Positions 40,961 through 48,918 of a DNA stretch of 64,000 nt are shown here, piece after piece (the first letter of the stretch is position 1; each line of letters starts with the position of its first letter). The DNA is from Caenispirillum bisanense (GTDB taxonomy: Bacteria > Pseudomonadota > Alphaproteobacteria > Rhodospirillales > Rhodospirillaceae): positions 480,822-544,821 of the forward strand of contig NZ_OCNJ01000003.1 of the NCBI RefSeq assembly GCF_900230255.1, in the 5' to 3' direction. A model generated the notes under the pieces. It had not been told where the DNA came from. It searched no databases and saw only the letters and a list, made by a program, of their open reading frames with translations. The position numbers and the translations under genes are program-made.

Positions 40961-41230
40961 TCAGCGCTTGCCGTACACGTAGTCCCACCGGTCCACCCAC
41001 CAGCACAGAGAGGCATTGCCGTTCCGCCGGAAATCCGGGTTCTTGCACCACTGTCGCTGGACGTTGGTCGGCTTGCATGACGGCGAAAGGCTCGGCTGCT
41101 GCCAGCACGCCTTCGCCGATGGCGTATCCTTGCGCTTGGCGCCGCCATTGAGGACGGCGGCATCGCCACCGGTCGGAACGGCGAGGGTCGAAGCGACGAT
41201 GCTGAGGCACACGAGAAGCCGACGGACCAT
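40961..41230 (-). CDS. small secreted Cys-containing protein of unknown function
   Basis: An 89-aa protein with a signal peptide (about residues 1-24, RRLLVCLSIVASTLAVPTGG). The mature part has four Cys in ACWQQ, SPSCK, QWCKN and SLCWW, which may form two disulfides, and is rich in Trp and basic residues. A Shine-Dalgarno TAGGAGAT precedes ATG 41230. I do not recognise a family. An opposite reading in the same place is less plausible. Confidence 0.65.
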   Translation of the reverse strand: MVRRLLVCLSIVASTLAVPTGGDAAVLNGGAKRKDTPSAKACWQQPSLSPSCKPTNVQRQWCKNPDFRRNGNASLCWWVDRWDYVYGKR

Positions 41231-41381
41231 CGGCGCGATCTCCTACAGGTTGATCGATGCTATGAATGCACCCTCAACAAGCCTGTGCCAATCCTGCCGA
41301 ACGTCAGAGGTGTTGCGTGCCCTGCCCTGACCCGCCATGATCCGCCGGTCCGCCCGATCCGCCACGACGGTCCGCATCCCA

Positions 41382-41642
41382 ATGTCCGACGACGACCTCG
41401 GAAACCGCTTCGGCCAGCACTGGCTGCGCATGAGCGATCTGCTGCTGGCGGAGCTGAAGAAGCGCGAGCTGCTCGATACGCCCGAGGCGCAGGCCTTCAT
41501 GACCGCCCGGCGGCGGCAGATCCGTGCCGTCAAGGCGGCGGAGGCGGCTGGCGCCCTGCCCGCCGGCAAGGGCGGCGAGACCAAGTGGCAGGCCTTCCTG
41601 CGCCTGATCGGCCGGCCGCCCGGCTCCACGACGAAGCACTGA
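41382..41642 (+). CDS. hypothetical protein
   Basis: An 86-aa, charged, mostly helical protein (RFGQHWLRMSDLLLAELKKREL, then FMTARRRQIRAVKAAEAAG). No signal or membrane segment is seen and no family was recognised. The start is uncertain: ATG 41337 is also in frame, and neither has a convincing Shine-Dalgarno sequence. It precedes mazG by 40 bp. Confidence 0.55.
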   Translation: MSDDDLGNRFGQHWLRMSDLLLAELKKRELLDTPEAQAFMTARRRQIRAVKAAEAAGALPAGKGGETKWQAFLRLIGRPPGSTTKH

Positions 41643-41682
41643 GCCGGTATCCCGGCGGCAAACTGGAAAGCACCGAGGCAGC

Positions 41683-42519
41683 ATGACGCACGAGATCCGT
41701 CCCCGGCCCGTCGACGACCTGCTCGCCATCATGGCCCGGCTGCGCGATCCCGACGGCGGCTGCCCGTGGGACCTGGAGCAGACCTTCGCCTCCATCGCGC
41801 CCTACACCCTCGAAGAAGCCTACGAGGTCGCCGACGCCATCGAACGCGGCGTCATGGCCGACCTGCAGGACGAACTGGGCGACCTGCTGCTGCAGGTGGT
41901 GTTTCACAGCCGCATGGCCGAGGAAGGCGGGCATTTCGCCTTCGCCGACGTCGTCGGGTCCATCTGCGCCAAGATGCTGCGGCGGCATCCCAACGTGTTC
42001 GGCGATGCCGAGGTGGCCGACGCCGATGCCCAGACGGCGGCGTGGGAGGAACAGAAGGCCCGCGAGCGCGCCGCCAAGGCCGCCGCCGAGGCGTCCGAGG
42101 GCGCCGCCGCCCGCCATTCGGTGCTGGACGGCCTGCCGGTCGCCCTGCCCGCCCTGGTGCGCGCCGTGAAGATCCAGAAGCGCGTCGGCCGCGTCGGCTT
42201 CGACTGGCCCGACGCCGCCCAGGTCATCGACAAGATAGAGGAAGAGCTGGAGGAAGTGCGCGTCGAGCTGGACGCCCCCGAACAGGACCCGGCCCGCGTC
42301 GAGGAGGAAATCGGCGACCTGCTGTTCGCCGTCGCCAATCTCGCCCGCAAGACCGGGGTGGACGCAGAGAGCGCCTTGCGTGCCGCCAATGCCAAGTTCG
42401 AGCGTCGCTTCCGCGCCGTCGAGGACCTGCTTGAAAAGCAGGGGAAATCGCCGGAGAATTCGAGCCTGGACGAGATGGAGGCCCTGTGGGGCCGAGTGAA
42501 GAAAGACCTCCGCGGATGA
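41683..42519 (+). CDS. mazG: nucleoside triphosphate pyrophosphohydrolase MazG
   Basis: Hydrolyses (d)NTPs to monophosphate and pyrophosphate, cleaning nucleotide pools. The 278-aa protein has two MazG modules: CPWDLEQTFASIAPYTLEEA with EELGDLLLQVVFHSRMAEE-like sequence in the first, and EELEEVRVELD plus EEEIGDLLFAVANLARK in the second. Its stop overlaps the start of the next gene (ATGA). Confidence 0.95.
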   Translation: MTHEIRPRPVDDLLAIMARLRDPDGGCPWDLEQTFASIAPYTLEEAYEVADAIERGVMADLQDELGDLLLQVVFHSRMAEEGGHFAFADVVGSICAKMLRRHPNVFGDAEVADADAQTAAWEEQKARERAAKAAAEASEGAAARHSVLDGLPVALPALVRAVKIQKRVGRVGFDWPDAAQVIDKIEEELEEVRVELDAPEQDPARVEEEIGDLLFAVANLARKTGVDAESALRAANAKFERRFRAVEDLLEKQGKSPENSSLDEMEALWGRVKKDLRG

Positions 42520-43202
42520 CCGCCGCCCTCGCACGCCGCCGCCTGCTGCCGGCCCTGCCCGCCTTTGCCCGCCGTGCCGTGCGGGCCGCCGCGGCGCTGG
42601 TGCTCACCCTGCCGCTGCTGGCCGGATGCTACCTGCCCGACCGCTTCCAGTCGGAAATCCGCCTCGCCCGCACCGGCGAGTACGGCGTGTACTTCAAGGG
42701 CAATCTGACGTGGCTGCCGCTGGTGAAGGACCTGCGCGAGGGCAAGGTCAGCGAGGCCGAACTGCCGGAGCGCATGGCCGTGTTCCAGCGCGACCTGGAC
42801 CGCGACAGCAACTTCTCCACCGTCCGCCCCGTCGGCCCCGGCACCTTCGCGGTGGAGTACAACCGGCTCGGCCGGCTCGACCTGCCCGACCTGGTGACCT
42901 TCGTGCGCCGCAACGCCCGCATCATCAGCATGCAGACGGCGGAAGACGGCAAGATCACCGTCACCGGCAGCCAGGCCATCAAGATGATCCCGCCGGAAAC
43001 CATCGAGCGCGCCGGCCTGAACAGCCGCGGCCTGTTCCGCATCACCACCAACGCCGAGGTGATTCGCCACAACGCGGATTCGGTGCGCCTCGGGCCCGAG
43101 GGCTACGTGATCTACGACTGGAACATCAACGGCGTGCGCGGCCAGGAACCGCATTTCGAGGCCAAGCTGGAGATTCCCGGCGCGGCGCGGCCGGGGAACT
43201 GA
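42516..43202 (+). CDS. lipoprotein of unknown function
   Basis: A 228-aa protein with a signal sequence ending in the lipobox LAGC (Cys38), after a basic N-terminal stretch. The mature protein starts YLPDRFQSEIRLARTGEYGVYFKGNLTW and alternates strands and helices without recognised motifs. It is translationally coupled to mazG (4-nt overlap). Function unknown; envelope localisation is predicted. Confidence 0.75.
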   Translation: MTAALARRRLLPALPAFARRAVRAAAALVLTLPLLAGCYLPDRFQSEIRLARTGEYGVYFKGNLTWLPLVKDLREGKVSEAELPERMAVFQRDLDRDSNFSTVRPVGPGTFAVEYNRLGRLDLPDLVTFVRRNARIISMQTAEDGKITVTGSQAIKMIPPETIERAGLNSRGLFRITTNAEVIRHNADSVRLGPEGYVIYDWNINGVRGQEPHFEAKLEIPGAARPGN

Positions 43203-43233
43203 CGCGCCCGTCGCGCAGCCCCTGCCCGCCCCG

Positions 43234-44064
43234 TCAACGCCGCTTGGCGTGGGCCGCCACGTGGGGAGCGATGATCTCGCGGATCTCCCGCCACACCTCT
43301 TCGTCCGGTGCGAGAATGATGTGGTCGCCCGCCGTGTCGCCGGGGCGATAGCTGCGCCCGTCGAACAGGCGGGCATAGCCGCCGGCCTCGGCGTGGATGA
43401 GCGCGCCGGCGGCGTGGTCCCACGGGTTCAGGCGTCGGCGGAACAGGGCGAAGCCGATGCGGCCGTCGCTCGCCTGCATGTAGTCGTGGGCGGCGCTGCC
43501 GGTCTGGCGGGTGCGGATGCCCATGGGCTTGAACAGCTTGGCGTGGGCGTAGCCGGTGGCCCCGGTCAGCCGGCGCAGCGGAGCCGGCTCGCACACCCGG
43601 ATGCGGCGACCGTCGCACCAACTGCCGGCGCCGCACTCGGCGACGTAGAGGCTGTCGGCCACCGGATCGAGGATCCAGCCGGCGACCGTATCGCCGCCGC
43701 GCACCAGCGCCACCATGACGGCGAAGCGGGCGACGCCGTGGGCGAAGTTGCGGGTGCCGTCGACGGGATCGAGCACCCAGACCGGCGCGTCTTCCTGCAG
43801 CTTGTCGAGCACGGCGGGGTCGGCGTGCGCCGTTTCCTCGCCCACCACCACCGATCCGGGCAGCAACGCCCGCAGCCGCTCCGCCAGGGCCTTTTCGGCC
43901 GCCACGTCGGCGGCGGTCACCAGGTCGCCCGGGTGGCTCTTCTGGCTGATCTCGTGGCTTTCCAGGCTGCGGAAGCGCGGCAGGATCTCGGCCAGCGCCA
44001 CCTCGCGCATGATGGCGGCGACGGCGTCGGGATCGACGGTTCTGTGGATCGTGGCGGCGGTCAT
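43234..44064 (-). CDS. inositol monophosphatase family protein
   Basis: A 276-aa FIG-superfamily phosphatase needing Mg2+. Metal-site motifs are VVGEETAHAD (Glu), LDPVDGTRNFAHG and NPWDHAAGALIHAEAGG. ATG 44064 is used; the frame continues upstream without a credible start. Relatives act on inositol phosphates, PAP (CysQ) or histidinol phosphate, and the specificity is not decided here. Confidence 0.88.
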   Translation of the reverse strand: MTAATIHRTVDPDAVAAIMREVALAEILPRFRSLESHEISQKSHPGDLVTAADVAAEKALAERLRALLPGSVVVGEETAHADPAVLDKLQEDAPVWVLDPVDGTRNFAHGVARFAVMVALVRGGDTVAGWILDPVADSLYVAECGAGSWCDGRRIRVCEPAPLRRLTGATGYAHAKLFKPMGIRTRQTGSAAHDYMQASDGRIGFALFRRRLNPWDHAAGALIHAEAGGYARLFDGRSYRPGDTAGDHIILAPDEEVWREIREIIAPHVAAHAKRR

Positions 44065-44129
44065 GGTCCCTCTTCTACGGCAACCCGCCGCCGGCGGCAA
44101 CGGCCGGGCGCACGGGGGGACAACGTCCG

Positions 44130-44399
44130 TCAGGGGGCATAGAGCTCCCGGTCGGATTGATAGGCGTCCGACAGCAGATCGAGGAGTCGCGCCGCCTCGG
44201 CATTGTGGCCGGACTGCTGCATCAGCCATTGCACGACGAAGGCCGAGAAGGCGACCGCCTCGCCCTTGCCGCGCAGCGCGAAGCGGTCGCCCACCTCCTC
44301 CAGCCAGGCGTGCACCTGCCCGCGCGCCATGACGTTGAGCTGCTTCTTGACGTAGCGGTTCTTGCGGCGCCAGCGCGTCTGCGATTCGGTGGTGGCCAT
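44130..44399 (-). CDS. small ribbon-helix-helix-like DNA-binding protein
   Basis: An 89-aa basic protein. It has a predicted strand KKQLNVMA (about 18-25), helix RGQVHAWLEEVGDRF (26-40), then a helix GEAVAFSAFVVQWLMQQ (46-62), a pattern of ribbon-helix-helix repressors. The start ATG 44399 is set by AGGAGGG (44412-44406) 6 nt away. Two exact TCTACTAGTAGA palindromes lie upstream at 19 and 90 nt from the start codon and are good candidates for its own operator. The GNAT gene ends 112 bp upstream on the same strand. Confidence 0.65.
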   Translation of the reverse strand: MATTESQTRWRRKNRYVKKQLNVMARGQVHAWLEEVGDRFALRGKGEAVAFSAFVVQWLMQQSGHNAEAARLLDLLSDAYQSDRELYAP

Positions 44400-44417
44400 G
44401 CGGCGCCCTCCTGTCTC

Positions 44418-44429
44418 TCTACTAGTAGA
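44418..44429. promoter_or_regulatory. Palindrome TCTACTAGTAGA (proximal)
   Basis: Lies five bases upstream of the Shine-Dalgarno sequence of the RHH-like gene. It is 71 bp start-to-start from the distal copy, about seven helical turns. Confidence 0.55.
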
Positions 44430-44460
44430 AGACGATCGCACGAGGGCGGTTGCGGGTCTA

Positions 44461-44473
44461 CCGTGTTTCACGG
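44461..44473. repeat. Inverted repeat CCGTG-TTT-CACGG
   Basis: A 5-bp-stem inverted repeat between the two TCTACTAGTAGA palindromes. It could be a short hairpin in the RHH leader or a further protein site. Confidence 0.35.
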
Positions 44474-44488
44474 TTTCCCGGCCCGCTG

Positions 44489-44500
44489 TCTACTAGTAGA
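44489..44500. promoter_or_regulatory. Palindrome TCTACTAGTAGA (distal)
   Basis: Second upstream copy, 12 nt after the stop of the GNAT gene. See the proximal copy. Confidence 0.55.
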
Positions 44501-44511
44501 TGGCTGCAGCG

Positions 44512-45048
44512 TCAGTCCGGCAGGGTACCGTCGCCCTCGCCCAGCGGCCGCTGCATGAGCACGCTGTCGACCCACCGCCCGAACTTGAACCCCACCGACG
44601 GCAACAGGCCGACGCGGACGAAGCCGAGGCTCTCGTGCAGGCCGATGGAGCCGCTGTTGCCGCTGTCGCCGATGACGGCGATCATCTGGCGCAGGCCCAT
44701 GGCCTCGCAGTGGGCGACGACGGCGGCGAGCAACTGCCGGCCGATGCCCCGCCTGCCCTGCCCCGGCGCCACGTAGACCGAATCCTCCACCGTATGGCGA
44801 TAGGCCGGCCGCGGCCGGTAGAGCCCGGCATAGGCGTAGCCGACCACGGCCCCGCCCTCGCCGTCCGTCGCCACCAGATAGGGCAGCCCGCGGCCGACGA
44901 TGTCGGCACGGCGGCGGAGCATTTCCACCTCGTCCGGCGGCACCGTCTCGAACGACGCGATGCCGGTCAGCACGTGGTGGGCATAGATGGCCTGCACCTG
45001 CGGCATGTCGGCTTCGGTGGAGGGGCGGACGACGATGGGGGACGGCAT
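44512..45048 (-). CDS. GNAT family N-acetyltransferase, phosphinothricin-acetyltransferase-like
   Basis: A 178-aa acetyltransferase with the acetyl-CoA loop QGRRGIGRQLLAAVV. The N-terminal QAIYAHHVLTGIASFETVPP and C-terminal SIGLHESLGFVRVGLLPSVGFKFGRW are those of the Pat/Bar/MnaT group, which acetylates methionine sulfone/sulfoximine or similar amino acids. ATG 45048 starts at the conserved N-terminus. Substrate undetermined. Confidence 0.88.
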   Translation of the reverse strand: MPSPIVVRPSTEADMPQVQAIYAHHVLTGIASFETVPPDEVEMLRRRADIVGRGLPYLVATDGEGGAVVGYAYAGLYRPRPAYRHTVEDSVYVAPGQGRRGIGRQLLAAVVAHCEAMGLRQMIAVIGDSGNSGSIGLHESLGFVRVGLLPSVGFKFGRWVDSVLMQRPLGEGDGTLPD

Positions 45049-45194
45049 GACGGCAGAAGCTCCGCGGCTGGGACCGGCGGCGGGTCTTAGGCCGACGGCC
45101 GAGCCCCCTGCAAGGGCCTCTCTGCGCCGAAAGTGCGGGCCGCCCGGCCGGCACACGGCGAAAGTCCTGCCGTCTTAACGGAAGATTAGGGCGA

Positions 45195-45677
45195 TCAGAG
45201 GCAGGAATCGATGCGGGCATAGGCACCACGGAAGTACAGCAGCGGCTGCCCGCCGGTCTGGTACTCCATGTGGTGGACGCGCCCGAGGAAGATTTCGTGG
45301 TCGCCGCCGTCGGACACGCTCTCGACCGAGCATTCCAGCACGGCGAGGCAGTTGGGGAGAATGGGGGCGCCGGCGACCCCTGTGCGGCATTCCAGCCCGG
45401 CGAACTTGTCGTCGCGGCGGCTGGCGAAGCGGATGGAAAGTTCCCGCTGGTCCTCGCGCAGGATGTTGACGGCGAAGGAGCCCGAGCGGAAGGCGTCGAT
45501 TCCCGAGGTGCGGCGGTCGAGGCAGAACAGAACGAGCGGGGGAGACAGCGACAGGGAGGTGAAGGCGCTGACGGTGACGCCGACGGAGCGGCCGGCCGCG
45601 TCGGTGGTGGTCATGACGGCGACCCCGCTGGCAAAACAGCCGAGAGCCTTCTTGTAAGAGCGTTCGTCGATGCTCAT
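45195..45677 (-). CDS. flavin reductase family protein
   Basis: A 160-aa FMN-binding split-barrel protein (HpaC/RutF type), which supplies reduced flavin to monooxygenases. Features are YKKALGCFASGVAVMTT, VGVTVSAFTSLSLSPPLVLFC, FAVNIL and DHEIFLGRVHH. No partner monooxygenase is adjacent. Confidence 0.9.
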   Translation of the reverse strand: MSIDERSYKKALGCFASGVAVMTTTDAAGRSVGVTVSAFTSLSLSPPLVLFCLDRRTSGIDAFRSGSFAVNILREDQRELSIRFASRRDDKFAGLECRTGVAGAPILPNCLAVLECSVESVSDGGDHEIFLGRVHHMEYQTGGQPLLYFRGAYARIDSCL

Positions 45678-45820
45678 CTGCCTGACCCGATAGTTCGGAC
45701 GGGGATCGCGGGGGCACGACCGGTGTCCTCCGGACTAACATGAATTGCCACACAGGCGCAAAGGTGACTTTGGGGTACCCACGCGGCGGATGAGACTTCC
45801 CTTTCGATCGGTCGCATCGC

Positions 45821-45826
45821 TATAAT
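45821..45826 (+). promoter_or_regulatory. -10 element (TATAAT) upstream of motA
   Basis: A perfect TATAAT 113 nt before the motA start. The matching -35 is weak (TTCCCT, 18-nt spacing). It does not look like a sigma28 promoter. Confidence 0.4.
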
Positions 45827-45938
45827 CGCGCCGCTTTCTGCGGCCCCGGGGCCAACCGCCCGAACTCGCTGGTTTTTCCGACGCGGATGCCGTATCGGCA
45901 GAACGCCTGAAGCTCTGAACGGATAGTAGGACCAGAGA

Positions 45939-46799
45939 ATGCTCGTCATCATCGGCACCATCGTCGTCATCCTGAGCGTGATCGGCGGGTACATGGGTGC
46001 AGGCGGCCACCTCGGCGTGCTCTGGCAGCCGTTCGAGTTCGTCATCATCTTCGGCGCGGCCTTCGGAAGTTTCATCATCGGCGCACCGAAGCCGATCCTG
46101 ACGGGCACGATCAAGGCGATCGGCCCCATGCTGCGCGGTCCCAAGTACAACAAGGACAGCTTCCTGGAACTGCTGTCCATGCTGTACTCGGTGTTCAAGC
46201 TGGCCAAGACCAAGGGCGACCTGGCGCTGGAAAGCCACGTCGAGAAACCCGACGACAGCCCGCTGTTCCAGCGCTTCCCCAAGTTCGCCGCCGACCACCA
46301 CAATCTGGCCTTCCTGTGCGACTACCTGCGTCTCCTGACGCTCGGCACCAACAACGCGCACGAGGTCGAGGCCATCATCGACGCGGAAATCGAGGCCCAT
46401 CACCACCACAACCACGAGATCTCGCACAGCGTGATCAACATGGCGGACGGCATGCCGGCCCTCGGTATCGTCGCGGCGGTGCTGGGCGTCATTCACACCA
46501 TGGGCTCGATCACCGAGCCGCCGGAGGTGCTCGGTCACCTCATCGGCGCGGCGCTGGTCGGCACCTTCTCGGGCGTGCTGCTGTCCTACGGCTTCTTCGC
46601 GCCCTACGGCAAGGCGATGCAGTCGGTGTTCGACAACGAGACGCTCTACCTGCAGTGCATGAAGGCCGGCCTGCTGGCCCACATGCAGGGCTACGCGCCG
46701 CAGGTCTCCATCGAGTTCGCCCGCAAGATCCTGCCCGACCACCTCCGTCCGACCTTCCAGCAGCTGGAAGAAACCGTCACCAACCTGCCGACCGAATAA
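45939..46799 (+). CDS. motA: flagellar motor stator protein MotA
   Basis: A 286-aa membrane protein, the proton-conducting stator partner of MotB. It has four hydrophobic segments (about residues 1-20, 30-50, 170-190 and 205-225), the cytoplasmic loop with ADHHNLAFLCDYLRLL, and the conserved ADGMPALGIVAAVLGVIHTM and LIGAALVGTFSGVLLSYGF. It is followed 47 bp later by motB. No other flagellar gene surrounds the pair. Confidence 0.95.
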   Translation: MLVIIGTIVVILSVIGGYMGAGGHLGVLWQPFEFVIIFGAAFGSFIIGAPKPILTGTIKAIGPMLRGPKYNKDSFLELLSMLYSVFKLAKTKGDLALESHVEKPDDSPLFQRFPKFAADHHNLAFLCDYLRLLTLGTNNAHEVEAIIDAEIEAHHHHNHEISHSVINMADGMPALGIVAAVLGVIHTMGSITEPPEVLGHLIGAALVGTFSGVLLSYGFFAPYGKAMQSVFDNETLYLQCMKAGLLAHMQGYAPQVSIEFARKILPDHLRPTFQQLEETVTNLPTE

Positions 46800-46846
46800 A
46801 GTAGCGGACGAGAAAACCGGCCTGCGGGCCGGGTAGAGGAAGCGTC

Positions 46847-47806
46847 ATGGCGGAAGAACGCAACGTCACGATCATCAAGCGGATCAAGAAAGGCGGCGCC
46901 GCGCACCACGGCGGCGCCTGGAAGGTGGCCTATGCCGACTTCGTGACCGCGATGATGGCCTTCTTCCTGCTGCTGTGGCTGCTGAACGCGGTGACGGAAG
47001 AGCAGCTGCAGGGCATTTCCAACTACTTCAGCCCCGTCACCGTGTCGCAGAGCCCCTCGGGTGCCGGCGGCATGCTGGGCGGCCAGGTGATCGGCGAGGG
47101 CGCATCGTCCAACAACAGCGGCTCGCCCATCGCCATGACCCTGCCGCCGCCGACCATCGGCCAGGGCGGCGACGACTTCACCGACCCCAAGGAAGGCCGC
47201 ACCGACCAGGACGTCGACGACTTCGTCTCCGGCACCCAGGCGAGCAAGGCCGAGGCCGAGCGCCGTCAGGCCGAAGAAATGGGGAAGGTGGAAGACGAGT
47301 TGCGCGCCGCCATGCAGTCGGTGCCCGACCTCGCCAAGATGGCGCCCAACCTGGTGGTCGACCAGACTCCGGAAGGCCTGCGCATCCAGATCGTCGACAA
47401 CGAGGGCCGCAGCATGTTCCCGGCCGGCGGCGCCGGCATGTTCCCGCAGACCAAGGCGCTGCTGGAACTGGTGGCCAACGTGGTCAAGCGCCTGCCCTAC
47501 CAGATCGCCGTCGACGGCCACACCGACGGCACGCCGTTCAACGACCAGGGCGGATACGGCAACTGGGAACTCTCGGCCGACCGCGCCCTCGCCGCCCGCC
47601 GCGTGCTCTCGAACGCCGGCGTGCCGGAGGATCAGGTCAACCGCGTCACCGGCAAGGCGTCGTCGGAGCTTCTGGTCGACGACCAGCCCGACAACCCGCG
47701 CAACCGGCGCATCAGCATCATCCTTCTGCGGGATCGCCCGACGGACGAGGCGCCGGCCGAAACCCCCGCCAACGACCGGATGCCGAGCATCATCCGCGGT
47801 CGCTGA
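46847..47806 (+). CDS. motB: flagellar motor stator protein MotB
   Basis: A 319-aa protein with one N-terminal membrane helix carrying the proton-accepting Asp (VAYADFVTAMMAFFLLLWL), a periplasmic linker, and an OmpA/MotB peptidoglycan-binding domain (VDGHTDGTPF, NWELSADRALAARRVL, NPRNRRISIILL). Forms the stator with MotA. A weak terminator-like stem (47808-47815 with 47857-47864, then GTTTCT) follows. Confidence 0.95.
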   Translation: MAEERNVTIIKRIKKGGAAHHGGAWKVAYADFVTAMMAFFLLLWLLNAVTEEQLQGISNYFSPVTVSQSPSGAGGMLGGQVIGEGASSNNSGSPIAMTLPPPTIGQGGDDFTDPKEGRTDQDVDDFVSGTQASKAEAERRQAEEMGKVEDELRAAMQSVPDLAKMAPNLVVDQTPEGLRIQIVDNEGRSMFPAGGAGMFPQTKALLELVANVVKRLPYQIAVDGHTDGTPFNDQGGYGNWELSADRALAARRVLSNAGVPEDQVNRVTGKASSELLVDDQPDNPRNRRISIILLRDRPTDEAPAETPANDRMPSIIRGR

Positions 47807-47980
47807 GGGCCTCGCGGCGCCCCCTGCCCGCCCGCGCGCCGCCAACCGCGGCGACGGCGAGGCCGTTTCTCCGGCAGACGGGGGGACTGGAACGAGCCGC
47901 CGCCATGCCCCATAGTGAAGTGACGAAGGCGGGCGCCGGCGGCACGGGCCGCGGCGCCGACCGAAGGAGCGTCAGTCTGC

Positions 47981-48739
47981 ATGGTCATGGACCACCAGTC
48001 AGTCAAGCGGCCGCAGTTCTTCTTCACGACCGCGCCCATGCCCTGCCCCTACCTGCCGGGCCGGATGGAGCGCAAGATCGTGACGGAACTGACGCCGCCG
48101 GGCGCCGACGCCCTGCACGACGTCCTGTCGCGGGCCGGATTCCGCCGCAGCCACTCCATCGCCTACGCGCCCGCCTGCTCGGGCTGCAATGCCTGCGTGC
48201 CGGTGCGCATCGTCACCGCGGAGTTCAGCCAGTCGCGCACCCAGCGCAAGGTGTGGGCCGCCAACCAGGACCTGCACGCGACGCCGGTGCCGGCGCGCGC
48301 GACTGCCGAGCAGTACGCGTTGTTCAGCCGCTATCAGGCGGAGCGCCATACCGGCAGCGACATGGCGCTCATGGGCTTCTACGACTATCGCTCCATGGTC
48401 GACGAAAGCCCCATCGACACCTGCCTGCTCGAGTTCCGCGACGGTGACGGCGAGTTGAAGGCCGTGTGCCTGACCGACCGCATGACCGACGGCCTCTCTG
48501 CGGTCTACAGCTTCTTCGACCCGCGCCTGACCGACCGCAGCCTCGGCACCCACATGGTGCTGTGGCTGGTGGCGGAGGCGCGGCGCCTCGGCCTGCCCTA
48601 CGTCTATCTCGGGTACTGGATTCGCGACAGCCGCAAGATGGCTTACAAGATCCGCTTCCGGCCGCTCGAAGGCTTCACCAGTCAGGGGTGGCGGCGGATC
48701 GATGAAACGTTCGTTCCGGAAACTCCGGCCGACCGTTAG
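47981..48739 (+). CDS. bpt: aspartate/glutamate leucyl-tRNA-protein transferase (Bpt)
   Basis: Adds leucine to proteins with N-terminal Asp or Glu, marking them for ClpAP via the N-degron pathway. The 252-aa protein has CPYLPGRMERKI at the N-terminus, GFRRSHSIAYAPACSGCNACVPVRI and the C-terminal GTHMVLWLVAEARRLGLPYVYLGYWI of the ATE/Bpt family. AAGGAG lies upstream. An alternative start is ATG 47987. Confidence 0.92.
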   Translation: MVMDHQSVKRPQFFFTTAPMPCPYLPGRMERKIVTELTPPGADALHDVLSRAGFRRSHSIAYAPACSGCNACVPVRIVTAEFSQSRTQRKVWAANQDLHATPVPARATAEQYALFSRYQAERHTGSDMALMGFYDYRSMVDESPIDTCLLEFRDGDGELKAVCLTDRMTDGLSAVYSFFDPRLTDRSLGTHMVLWLVAEARRLGLPYVYLGYWIRDSRKMAYKIRFRPLEGFTSQGWRRIDETFVPETPADR

Positions 48740-48758
48740 CCAAACCCGACCCGGGGCG

Positions 48759-48786
48759 TTGCACATTCGGCTAAATCGCTTATACT
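48759..48786 (+). promoter_or_regulatory. Promoter of the TRAP transporter operon
   Basis: TTGCAC (48759-48764), 16-nt spacer, TATACT (48781-48786), about 130 nt before the dctP start. Confidence 0.55.
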
Positions 48787-48918
48787 TCCGCAACTTGATT
48801 GCGGGAGGTCGCATGGCATCTTGAACCCTTACAACCCCGGCGCCATGTAGCCCCGGGACGGTTCGACCGGTGCCTGTGGATCATTTAATTCAATCAAATG
48901 CGTCGAAGGGAAACATCC

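Noticed and set aside
44464-44472. TGTTTCACG resembling half of a ParB parS site between the two palindromes
   Set aside because: Only the left half matches; the right half of the 16-bp parS is not there, and the sequence is better explained as part of the CCGTG-TTT-CACGG repeat.
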